A stretch of 7,428 bases of DNA from Candidatus Wildermuthbacteria bacterium GWA2_46_15 (GTDB lineage Bacteria > Patescibacteriota > Minisyncoccia > Minisyncoccales > GWA2-46-15), in assembly GCA_001823105.1 (NCBI GenBank), contig MHTO01000029.1, positions 1-7,428 of the forward strand, written 5' to 3'. The notes under the pieces were generated by a model that made no database searches, had not been told where the DNA came from, and worked only from the letters and a program-made list of their open reading frames with translations. Numbering within the stretch: position 1 is the first letter of the stretch; every line of letters starts with the position of its first letter. Positions 1 to 5,428 of this stretch are shown piece after piece. A program made the position numbers and the translations under genes.

Positions 1-16
1 GTATAATAGCCTGTTG

Positions 17-46
17 TTTATATTATAGCGCGATTGCTGGTATAAT
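17..46 (+). promoter_or_regulatory. Promoter of the transglutaminase-like gene
   Basis: A perfect -10 box TATAAT lies at 41-46 and is preceded by TGG at 38-40, an extended -10 motif. A weak -35 (TTTATA, 17-22, four of six consensus bases) stands 18 bp upstream. The -10 overlaps the ATG at 47. The ATG at 53 begins exactly six bases after the box, where transcription would be expected to start, so the mRNA is predicted to be leaderless. This is inferred from sequence alone. Confidence 0.65.
22..27 (-). promoter_or_regulatory. Possible divergent -10 box
   Basis: The minus strand reads TATAAT across 27-22, a perfect -10 hexamer pointing off the left edge. No minus-strand start codon lies six bases beyond it. 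If real, it would serve a gene outside the window and make this a divergent promoter region. AT-rich DNA gives such matches by chance, so support is weak. Confidence 0.25.
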
Positions 47-52
47 ATGCTA

Positions 53-670
53 ATGAAGTCAAGAGAGAAACTTTTAAAACAATACCCGGAATTCAAAAAA
101 TTGCGGGCGTTAAAAAATCCTAAAAAAATTCAGGATTTTTTAAATGCTTTGCCGATCAACTGGGGAAAAGATTGGAATACCTGCCGTTCGGTTTTATCAA
201 CTTTACGCGCCGGTAAGGCGCATTGCATTGAGGGCGCATTCGTGGCAGCAGCCGCCTTATACTTCAATGGTCAAAAACCATTAGTGATGGATTTGAAAAC
301 TACGCAGGATGATTACGACCATGTGGTCACGCTCTTCAAGGTCAATGGCTGTTGGGGCGCGCTGTCCAAAACCAGCCACGCGGTTTTAAGATACCGCGAA
401 CCGATTTATAAAACTTTGCGCGAGCTCGCCCTATCATATTTTCACGAATATTTTTTGGACAACGGTAAAAAAACTTTACGCAGTTTTTCGGACCCTTTTG
501 ATTTACGACAATATGGCGATGATTGGCTAGTGGCCGATTATGACTTGTGGCAAATCCCGGAAGAGCTGGACGACTCGCCACATAAAAAAATCTTAACACC
601 AAAAATGATTGTTTTTTTGCGCAAGGCCGATAAGATTGAAATTAAAGCCGGCAAGTTGAAAGAGGGGTAG
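53..670 (+). CDS. Transglutaminase-like Cys/His protein of unknown role
   Basis: This encodes a cytoplasmic-looking protein of 205 residues from the ATG at 53, with no signal peptide or membrane segment. The motif KAHCIEGA puts a candidate nucleophile at Cys58. DYDHVVTLF puts a His at 90, followed by a W-G-A-L-S-K-T-S-H stretch. A Cys then His about 30 residues apart, followed by an aromatic-rich strand, resembles the transglutaminase/papain-like fold. The later RYREP and SYFHEYF segments look like conserved motifs of an uncharacterised bacterial family. The reaction and substrate are unknown. The in-frame ATG at 47 was rejected because it lies partly inside the -10 box, while ATG 53 fits a leaderless start. 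The stop is TAG. An unrelated Cys/His fold is possible. Confidence 0.75.
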   Translation: MKSREKLLKQYPEFKKLRALKNPKKIQDFLNALPINWGKDWNTCRSVLSTLRAGKAHCIEGAFVAAAALYFNGQKPLVMDLKTTQDDYDHVVTLFKVNGCWGALSKTSHAVLRYREPIYKTLRELALSYFHEYFLDNGKKTLRSFSDPFDLRQYGDDWLVADYDLWQIPEELDDSPHKKILTPKMIVFLRKADKIEIKAGKLKEG

Positions 671-672
671 TT

Positions 673-700
673 ATGAATTTTGAGTTATGAGTTTTGAATT
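673..700 (+). repeat. Imperfect 14-bp tandem duplication, AT-rich linker
   Basis: Two adjacent 14-bp units (673-686 and 687-700) differ at two positions; the first reads ATGAATTTTGAGTT. The tract sits directly before the palindrome at 702-733. Similar TTTGAATTT-like tracts adjoin the other palindromic modules of this window. Confidence 0.6.
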
Positions 701-701
701 G

Positions 702-733
702 TCATTCTCACATTCTCAAGAATGTGAGAATGA
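702..733. repeat. Perfect 15-bp palindrome with 2-base centre
   Basis: The arms at 702-716 and 719-733 are exact reverse complements around CA. The left arm contains CATTCTCA twice in tandem (703-710 and 711-718), and TGAGAATG closes the right side. It begins GTCAT (701-705), like the modules further right. On the plus strand it is followed by an A tract, and on the minus strand by ACAATTC, so it is not a canonical intrinsic terminator in either direction. The right arm contains the ATG of the small ORF at 730. Confidence 0.85.
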
Positions 734-846
734 AAAAAAGCGCCTGCCATAAAACTATTTTGGAGTCCTGGGGCAAAGTAAAAAATTTCAAAAAATTAGA
801 GAAGAAAGAAGACAAAAAACGCCTACGCGATAGTTTTACAAAATGA
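730..846 (+). CDS. Possible small basic ORF, 38 residues, coupled to the peptidase gene
   Basis: The frame runs from ATG 730 to TGA 844-846 and encodes a lysine-rich peptide containing Cys6, His7 and Trp14 and ending RLRDSFTK. I do not recognise it. Its TGA lies inside ATGATG, so it overlaps the start of the C39 peptidase gene by four bases, the usual arrangement of translationally coupled genes. The peptidase gene has no visible ribosome-binding site, which favours coupling. Against it: the start codon lies wholly within the right arm of the 702-733 palindrome, there is no clear Shine-Dalgarno sequence, and the reading frame opens only at 691. It may instead be the 3' remnant of a gene cut by the palindrome, or chance in A-rich DNA. 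Confidence 0.35.
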   Translation: MKKSACHKTILESWGKVKNFKKLEKKEDKKRLRDSFTK

Positions 847-1481
847 TGAAAAAATTTGCGATCGGACTATTTGTTATAGGATTAATTTTATTCAGCCACC
901 CCAGCTGGGCGGCGGTAACCGTGAATATTGCTGAACCGTTTGTGAGCCAGGCACCCTATCACAAGTGGGATTTTATTCATAACGAATCGTGCGAAGAAAC
1001 TAATGTGATTATGGCTTATCTTTGGATCAATAACACCAAACCCACGTCAAAATTCGTGGAGGCGGAAATTCAAAAATTAACCAAGTGGGGTTTAAAGAAA
1101 TTTAAAACCTACGATACTACTGCTGAACAAACCGCGCAGATGGCGCGTGAAAATTATGGCTTGTCGCCAAAAATATTGAAAGCGCCAACCTTGGATCAGC
1201 TTAAAAAGGAATTAGACCAAGGGCATATAATTGTCATGTCGTTCACCGGCCGCCTGTTTCACAGCCCGTATTATACCAAGCCCGGCCCTCTCTACCACAT
1301 GCTGACGCTTAAGGGTTATGACGATAAAAATTTTATTACCAACGATGTCGGCACCAATACTAGAGGCGCGGATTTCAAATTTTCTTTTGAAAATATTATG
1401 ACGGCGGCGCATGATTGGACCGGCTCGGCAAAAACATTATTAAAATTTTCCGCCGTAGCTTTAATTTTTGAAAAAAATTAA
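843..1481 (+). CDS. Secreted C39-like cysteine peptidase (Peptidase_C39_2 type)
   Basis: This encodes a 212-residue protein with a classic N-terminal signal peptide: MMKK, a hydrophobic core to about residue 18, then a likely signal-peptidase I site after Ala23 (S-W-A/A). The mature part begins with the C39-like pattern QAP (residues 36-38), a WD and H, then ESCEE with candidate nucleophile Cys50. YHMLTLKGYD supplies His152 and NDVG supplies Asn167/Asp168, which completes a Cys-His-Asn/Asp set with Gln36 in the oxyanion position. Family members cleave peptides outside the membrane, but the substrate here is unknown. No ABC transporter or leader-peptide gene is nearby, so bacteriocin processing is not supported. 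ATG 843 and ATG 846 are adjacent and either could start it. The gene lacks a strong promoter and Shine-Dalgarno sequence and may be read through from upstream. Confidence 0.85.
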   Translation: MMKKFAIGLFVIGLILFSHPSWAAVTVNIAEPFVSQAPYHKWDFIHNESCEETNVIMAYLWINNTKPTSKFVEAEIQKLTKWGLKKFKTYDTTAEQTAQMARENYGLSPKILKAPTLDQLKKELDQGHIIVMSFTGRLFHSPYYTKPGPLYHMLTLKGYDDKNFITNDVGTNTRGADFKFSFENIMTAAHDWTGSAKTLLKFSAVALIFEKN

Positions 1482-1497
1482 TAAAACGCACGGGCGT

Positions 1498-1526
1498 TTG
1501 TCTGGGCATCCACTTTGATATATACT
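1498..1526 (+). promoter_or_regulatory. Promoter of the small acidic-protein gene
   Basis: A -35 box TTGTCT (1498-1503, four of six consensus) and a -10 box TATACT (1521-1526, five of six) are separated by the ideal 17 bp. The ATG at 1533 starts six bases after the -10, at the predicted transcription start, so a leaderless mRNA is expected. This is the most complete promoter in the window. Confidence 0.72.
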
Positions 1527-1532
1527 CATCTC

Positions 1533-1874
1533 ATGACAAACTCATTTGAACAACAACCCATACCCGAAGAGGCAATGGAAAATAATGCTGAAAAGCAAGA
1601 AAAAGCTCTGATGGAAATGATGAAAAAAACTCATTATGAAGCGTTGCGCGACTTACAGCCTTTAAATGAATATTTGGAAAAAAAGTTTGGTCCGGTTGAA
1701 TATACTGAAGATGATATAATTCGATATAAAGAAATGGCTCGATTATTAGAAAAAGCCGGACTTAATAATACCGCTATTTTTTTCTTGCAGGGCGCTATGG
1801 AAATTGCACAAGAATGCGGTGATAATGAATGGGCTGAAGATCTTAAATTAAATTTAGCAAAACTCGGTAAATAA
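1533..1874 (+). CDS. Small acidic helical protein, function unknown
   Basis: This encodes 113 residues from ATG 1533, with no signal peptide or membrane segment. The N-terminal 30 residues are polar and Glu/Gln/Asn-rich, probably disordered. Residues about 60-113 look like a helical hairpin: ARLLEKAGLNNTAIFFLQ, then GAMEIAQECGD and a closing amphipathic helix. This suggests a TPR-like pair of helices and hence a binding role, not an enzyme. That is a pattern judgement only; no family is recognised. A TTG at 1515 would add six residues but lies upstream of the -10 box, so ATG 1533 is chosen. The gene is AT-rich: 19 of 60 bases are G/C at 1681-1740. It converges on rpoD, with a repeat cluster between them. 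Confidence 0.75.
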   Translation: MTNSFEQQPIPEEAMENNAEKQEKALMEMMKKTHYEALRDLQPLNEYLEKKFGPVEYTEDDIIRYKEMARLLEKAGLNNTAIFFLQGAMEIAQECGDNEWAEDLKLNLAKLGK

Positions 1875-1878
1875 TTTA

Positions 1879-1908
1879 TAGGGATTGCCACGCTCCGCTC
1901 GCAATGAC
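1879..1908 (-). repeat. Repeat module B, copy 1
   Basis: On the minus strand it starts GTCATTGCGAG and ends GGCAATCCCTA. ATTGC and GCAAT form an outer stem around a short GC-rich core. It begins five bases after the stop codon of the gene at 1533. Copies 2 (5173-5212) and 3 (7202-7239) share both ends but have different cores. Confidence 0.8.
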
Positions 1909-1910
1909 CA

Positions 1911-1949
1911 CAGTAGTAGAACGCTCCGCGTTCACTATGTGGCAGGCAA
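1911..1949 (-). repeat. Repeat module A, copy 1
   Basis: This 39-bp module matches 5216-5254 in inverted orientation at 35 of 39 positions. The inner stem GAACGC/GCGTTC (1919-1924 and 1928-1933) has a 3-base loop. On the minus strand an outer stem CCAC/GTGG closes it (GTGG uses the two bases beyond the module). In copy 2 the same stem is CCCC/GGGG. Confidence 0.85.
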
Positions 1950-1972
1950 CTTAAAACTTTGAACTTTTAACT

Positions 1973-2000
1973 GGATCCCGTGTCGTAGCACGGGATGACG
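1973..2000. repeat. Repeat module C, short form
   Basis: ATCCCGTG (1975-1982) pairs with CACGGGAT (1989-1996) around a 6-base loop. On the minus strand the module starts GTCATCCCG, the same start as the long form at 5257. It lies 15 bases after the rpoD stop, where a terminator would be expected, but no U tract follows on either strand. It may protect or define the rpoD mRNA 3' end. Confidence 0.75.
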
Positions 2001-2014
2001 GATGGGGGTGGTGA

Positions 2015-3367
2015 TTAGTAGTCCTTCAATTTTTTCATGTGGTCGTGCTGTTCGATGCGCTCAATCGCTTTGGCTTCAATCTGGCGGATGCGTTCGCGCG
2101 TCACACCAAATTCCTGGCCGACTTCTTCCAAAGTATGCGAGACGCCATCGCCCAAGCCAAAGCGCATTTCCAAAATTTTCTGTTCGCGCGCCGTTAAATC
2201 GGAAATTATTTCTTTGACATGGTCTTTCAAAAGTTGCATCGCCGCCTGTTTGTCCGGACTAATGGTCTTGGTGTCTTCAATAAAATCCATACGAGAACTC
2301 GCCTCATCATCATCAGAATCAGAGTCGCCAACTTTGTCTTCCAATGACACGGTCTCCTGCGAAATTTTTATAATATGCAAAACTTTATCAAGCGGTTCGC
2401 CCATTTCCGCGGCGATTTCTTCCGGGAGAGGCTCGCGCCCCAAATCCTGAATCAACTGCCGCTCAATCTGATGATATTTGTTGATGGTTTCCACCATATG
2501 CACGGGAATGCGAATCGTGCGCGACTGGTCCGCCAGCGCGCGATTGATGGCTTGCTTGATCCACCACATCGCGTAAGTGGAAAATTTATAACCCTTTCTA
2601 TAATCAAATTTTTCCACGGCGCGCCACAAGCCGATATTGCCTTCTTGGATCAAATCAAAAAGCGACAACCCTCGGCCGGCACCCATAAATTTTTTGGCGA
2701 CCGACACCACTAAACGCAAATTGGCCTCAATCAAACGACGGCGCGCTTCTTCTTCGCCGCGGTCTTTGCGCTTGGCCAACGCCACTTCCTCTTCACTGGT
2801 GAGTAGCGGCACGCGGCCGATTTCGCGCAAATACATTTGAATGGAGTCGTCGTATAAATCGATTACGGTCCAGGCTTTTTTGTCTTCGGCCGTGCGTTCG
2901 CTCTTATCTTCTTTGCTACCAAATTGCAAAACCCCGCCATCGTGCTCCACCACACGCAAGCCATTTTCATCCAATTGATTCAAAAAATCATCATATAAAA
3001 ATAAATAATCTTCAATAAAAGGAAAAGTTAATAGAACTTCGGTCTCAGTTAAAAAACCGCGCTGGCGGCCCTTGCGAATTAATAATTCAATAATCGCCGC
3101 CTCGGGTGGGGCTTGTTTTTCCGCTCGCGCCCGCTTTTTAAAAATTTTTTTTGGCAATTTTTTGACGGCCTTTTTCACGATTTTTTTCTTGAGGATTTTT
3201 TTGATCAGCTTTTTCTTTTGTGTAATTTTTTTGACGGATTTTTTCACCGACCGCTTTGATTTAGCGGCTTTTTTAATTTTTTTCAATTTTCTTGCCGTAG
3301 CTCCCCGCCAGCGCTTATCCGACCTATGGCGCGACGAGAATGACGAACGGGATTTTTTCTTAGCCAT
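2015..3367 (-). CDS. rpoD: Primary RNA polymerase sigma factor, sigma-70 family
   Basis: This 450-residue protein directs RNA polymerase to -35/-10 promoters. Residues 1-85 form a strongly basic head (32 Lys and 9 Arg by my count) with KKxxKK-type repeats. Residues about 88-145 resemble region 1.1. Region 1.2 begins at DDSIQMYLREIG (173-184). Region 2 includes NLRLVVSVAKKF, FDLIQEGNIGLWRAVEKFD and the 2.3/2.4 segment YKFSTYAMWWIKQAINRALA (260-279), followed by RTIRIPVHM. Region 3 follows, and region 4 has the -35-recognition helix-turn-helix TLEEVGQEFGVTRERIRQIE (412-431). The large insert found in E. coli RpoD between regions 1.2 and 2 is absent, which accounts for the short length. The ATG at 3367 is 11 bp after the dnaG stop and has no Shine-Dalgarno sequence, so expression probably depends on dnaG transcription. 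Confidence 0.97.
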   Translation of the reverse strand: MAKKKSRSSFSSRHRSDKRWRGATARKLKKIKKAAKSKRSVKKSVKKITQKKKLIKKILKKKIVKKAVKKLPKKIFKKRARAEKQAPPEAAIIELLIRKGRQRGFLTETEVLLTFPFIEDYLFLYDDFLNQLDENGLRVVEHDGGVLQFGSKEDKSERTAEDKKAWTVIDLYDDSIQMYLREIGRVPLLTSEEEVALAKRKDRGEEEARRRLIEANLRLVVSVAKKFMGAGRGLSLFDLIQEGNIGLWRAVEKFDYRKGYKFSTYAMWWIKQAINRALADQSRTIRIPVHMVETINKYHQIERQLIQDLGREPLPEEIAAEMGEPLDKVLHIIKISQETVSLEDKVGDSDSDDDEASSRMDFIEDTKTISPDKQAAMQLLKDHVKEIISDLTAREQKILEMRFGLGDGVSHTLEEVGQEFGVTRERIRQIEAKAIERIEQHDHMKKLKDY

Positions 3368-3378
3368 AAATTAAAAAA

Positions 3379-5127
3379 TTATTGAGAAGAAGAACGATGA
3401 TAAAGTTGTTGCCGCCCGGCCAGCTCTTGAATTAACTTGTTAATTTCCTCCTGGTCGGTCGTCTCGTCCAGCTGTTTTTTCAACTTCACTTCCAACTGTT
3501 TTAAATACGGCAAATACACGGCTCTTAATGCCATTTGAAAAATTTGCGCGGGCACAAAAGACGGCTCTTCCTCCAAAGTCACAAATAAAAAGGCGCGCTC
3601 AGCTTCTTGATCTTGCCACAATTTTCGCAAATAAACAGCCCAGTCTTGGTTGCGGCCTGCTATCTTATACGAATTATAGCCGTTTTTTATCTCATTGTAT
3701 AGAGTCAGAAGCGGAGAGTCAAAAAAGGCCTCTGCAATGTCAGCCGGCATTTGATTTAACCCTTCCGGATACAGCATTAACGAACGCAAAAATTCTTGTA
3801 GACGAAGAATAAAATTATCCGCGGCTGACTCTGCTACCGGCTCGGCTGGCCCAAGCGCCTGAATTTGCTGGCCTTTTTTAACAGCTTGTTCCAGCGCGGA
3901 CACGGGCAACCCGACAGCCAAAGCCACGATTTTTAAACTTTGCGCGAGTTTGAGCGGGTCGTCAATGCTAGCTAAAATCGGCACTAGACTTTGCGCGATT
4001 TTGCGACCCGCTTCCATGTCGCCTTGAAATTTTTGCGCCTGCTTTTCTAGTAAAACTTTTAAATACGGCTGACTCGAGGCAACCGCTTGCGCCCACTCGG
4101 TCGGATTTTTGGCGACCAGCTCGCCGGCGTCTTTAACATTGTCCAAAATTAAGATATTTATTTCCAAGTCAGTTGACAGCAAAGCGGGCAGGGAACGGAT
4201 AGTCGCGGCTTCGCCGGCTTCGTCATTATCAAAAGACAAAACCACTTTAGGCGCGGCCCGCGACAACATTTGCGCTTGGCGTAAAGTTAGGGCCGTACCC
4301 GACACAGCCACGACATTTTTAACGCCGGCTTGATAACTCATAATCGCGTCCATATAGCCCTCCACCACGATTAAAAATTGCGGCCGCTCGGCCCGCGCCA
4401 AATGAAAGTTGTATAAAATTTCGCCTTTGTGATAATACGGCGAATCAGCGCTGTTGACATACTTGGCTTCGGTTATATCCACATCGTCTAACCGTCGGCC
4501 AGCAAAAGCGATGGGTTGATTATGCTGATTGCGCAAAGGAAACATCAAACGATTTCTGAAACGGTCCACCAGTTTGCCTTGCGAAGTTTTTAAGCACACG
4601 CCGGCTTTCAAAATATCCGCGTCAGAAAATCCTTTTTCACGCAAAAATAAATAAAGCGAATCCCAATTATTTAACGAAAGGCCTAAATGAAATAAACGAA
4701 TAGTTTCTTCAGTTAGCCCGCGCTCTTTGAGATATTTTAACACGCCCGCGCCGAGGGGTAGCCACAAATTTTTTTCATAATACAAAACCGCGCTTTCAAT
4801 AATTTCATAAACTTTGGTGTTGGCTGATTCGTGCGCCGCGTTTTCCAGCAGGGTCACGCCGGCTTTTTTGGCGAGCAATTTCAAAGTGGAGGGAAAATCC
4901 AAATGCTCCATTTCGGAGACAAAGGTAAAAAGGTCGCCGCCTTTGCCACAACCGAAACAATGCCAAAGGCCTTTGTAATAGTCCAAATGAAAGGAGGGTG
5001 TTTTTTCATTATGAAATGGGCAGAGGGCGCGGAAGTTGAACCCGACTTTATTCAAACGGACATACTCGCCCATAACTTGGGCGATATCCAATCTTTGCTT
5101 GATTTCATCGACTACTGCGCTAGACAT
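3379..5127 (-). CDS. dnaG: DNA primase
   Basis: This 582-residue protein synthesises RNA primers at the replication fork, and its length is close to that of E. coli DnaG. The N-terminal CHC2 zinc domain has Cys36, His39, Cys57 and Cys60 (CPFHNEKTPSFH and HCFGCGKGG). The catalytic core includes DRFRNRLMFPL (188-198) and AKYVNSADSPYYHKGEILYN (221-240). The TOPRIM fold has VVEGYMD (254-260, Glu256) and FDNDEAG (299-305, Asp300 and Asp302) as metal ligands. KDAGEL (332-337) replaces the more usual KDPDE-like motif. Residues from about 435 form the divergent helical C-terminal region expected to contact the DnaB helicase. The gene heads a dnaG-rpoD pair; rpsU, which often precedes it elsewhere, is not present. 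No convincing promoter or nearby ribosome-binding site precedes ATG 5127. Confidence 0.97.
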   Translation of the reverse strand: MSSAVVDEIKQRLDIAQVMGEYVRLNKVGFNFRALCPFHNEKTPSFHLDYYKGLWHCFGCGKGGDLFTFVSEMEHLDFPSTLKLLAKKAGVTLLENAAHESANTKVYEIIESAVLYYEKNLWLPLGAGVLKYLKERGLTEETIRLFHLGLSLNNWDSLYLFLREKGFSDADILKAGVCLKTSQGKLVDRFRNRLMFPLRNQHNQPIAFAGRRLDDVDITEAKYVNSADSPYYHKGEILYNFHLARAERPQFLIVVEGYMDAIMSYQAGVKNVVAVSGTALTLRQAQMLSRAAPKVVLSFDNDEAGEAATIRSLPALLSTDLEINILILDNVKDAGELVAKNPTEWAQAVASSQPYLKVLLEKQAQKFQGDMEAGRKIAQSLVPILASIDDPLKLAQSLKIVALAVGLPVSALEQAVKKGQQIQALGPAEPVAESAADNFILRLQEFLRSLMLYPEGLNQMPADIAEAFFDSPLLTLYNEIKNGYNSYKIAGRNQDWAVYLRKLWQDQEAERAFLFVTLEEEPSFVPAQIFQMALRAVYLPYLKQLEVKLKKQLDETTDQEEINKLIQELAGRQQLYHRSSSQ

Positions 5128-5172
5128 AAGTTAGAATTTTGAATTTGGAATTTAGAATAATATCTCCCTCCT

Positions 5173-5212
5173 GTCATTGCGAGGTCGCCTTAGGTGACCG
5201 TGGCAATCCCTA
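5173..5212 (+). repeat. Repeat module B, copy 2
   Basis: It begins GTCATTGCGAGG and ends GTGGCAATCCCTA. Outer stem ATTGC/GCAAT encloses an inner stem GGTCGCC/GGTGACC with loop TTA and one G-T wobble. It lies about 45 bp upstream of dnaG, next to an AT-rich TTTGAATTT-like tract (about 5132-5160). Confidence 0.85.
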
Positions 5213-5215
5213 TTT

Positions 5216-5254
5216 TTGCCTGCCCCGTAATGAACGCAGAGCGTTCTACTACTG
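5216..5254 (+). repeat. Repeat module A, copy 2
   Basis: Inverted relative to copy 1 at 1911-1949, with 35 of 39 bases identical. Inner stem GAACGC/GCGTTC with loop AGA lies inside an outer stem CCCC (5223-5226)/GGGG (5254-5257). It runs directly into the long module C, and as in copy 1 the following bases are GTCAT. Confidence 0.85.
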
Positions 5255-5256
5255 GG

Positions 5257-5346
5257 GTCATCCCGAGCGCTTAGCCTGTTCCGTACTGTGCAATACATTG
5301 GATATGGGAAGGGATCCATCTCCGCCAGCTGACGGATCGGAATGAC
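5257..5346. repeat. Long module C, 90-bp element with terminal inverted repeats
   Basis: The ends are GTCATCCCGA (5257-5266) and TCGGAATGAC (5337-5346), inverted repeats matching at 9 of 10 positions. Inside the right end is the near-palindrome TCCGCCAGCTGACGGA (5321-5336). GGGATCC at 5311-5317 also occurs at the far end of the short module C. With no ORF and inverted ends it resembles a miniature mobile element, but no target duplication is visible at its borders. Confidence 0.65.
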
Positions 5347-5351
5347 AAGTC

Positions 5352-5401
5352 AATTTCTAATTCGGCTCGGAGAAGCCGTAGCTATTTTCCTCTAATTTCT
5401 A
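5352..5401. repeat. Hairpin segment between 8-bp direct repeats
   Basis: AATTTCTA occurs at 5352-5359 and 5394-5401. Between them is a hairpin CGGCT (5363-5367)/AGCCG (5374-5378) with a 6-base loop. This could be a small insertion with a target duplication or a chance arrangement in AT-rich DNA. It lies downstream of the orphan gene on the minus strand, with no U tract to mark a terminator. Confidence 0.4.
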
Positions 5402-5411
5402 CGCTTTGTCC

Positions 5412-5428
5412 AGCATTAATTTAATGCT
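5412..5428. repeat. 17-bp palindrome over the stop codon of the orphan gene
   Basis: AGCATTAA (5412-5419) and TTAATGCT (5421-5428) are exact reverse complements around one base. The palindrome includes the TAA stop (5416-5418, minus strand) of the orphan gene and its last codons. No T tract follows, and the stem is AT-rich and weak. Confidence 0.6.

Noticed and set aside
843..1481. C39 peptidase as part of a bacteriocin export system
   Set aside because: The protein is a stand-alone secreted domain with a signal peptide; no ABC transporter, double-glycine precursor or immunity gene is nearby.
1973..2000. Hairpin after rpoD as an intrinsic terminator
   Set aside because: No U-rich tract follows the stem on either strand. 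A role in 3' end formation is possible but not shown, so it is listed as a repeat.
2037..2713. Plus-strand ORFs opposite rpoD
   Set aside because: They are antisense shadows of a clear sigma-70 gene, with no start signals and compositionally odd proteins.
3072..3374. Plus-strand Phe-rich ORF resembling a membrane protein
   Set aside because: It is the antisense reading of the lysine-rich head of rpoD: AAA codons read backwards as TTT, giving a false hydrophobic segment.
5167..5172. Perfect AGGAGG on the minus strand
   Set aside because: It lies about 40 bases before the dnaG ATG, and no start codon follows within 5-12 bases, so it is not a ribosome-binding site.
5139..5345. Plus-strand ORF of 68 codons upstream of dnaG
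   Set aside because: It is composed almost entirely of modules B, A and C; the reading frame is a by-product of GC-rich palindromes and no protein-like domain is seen.
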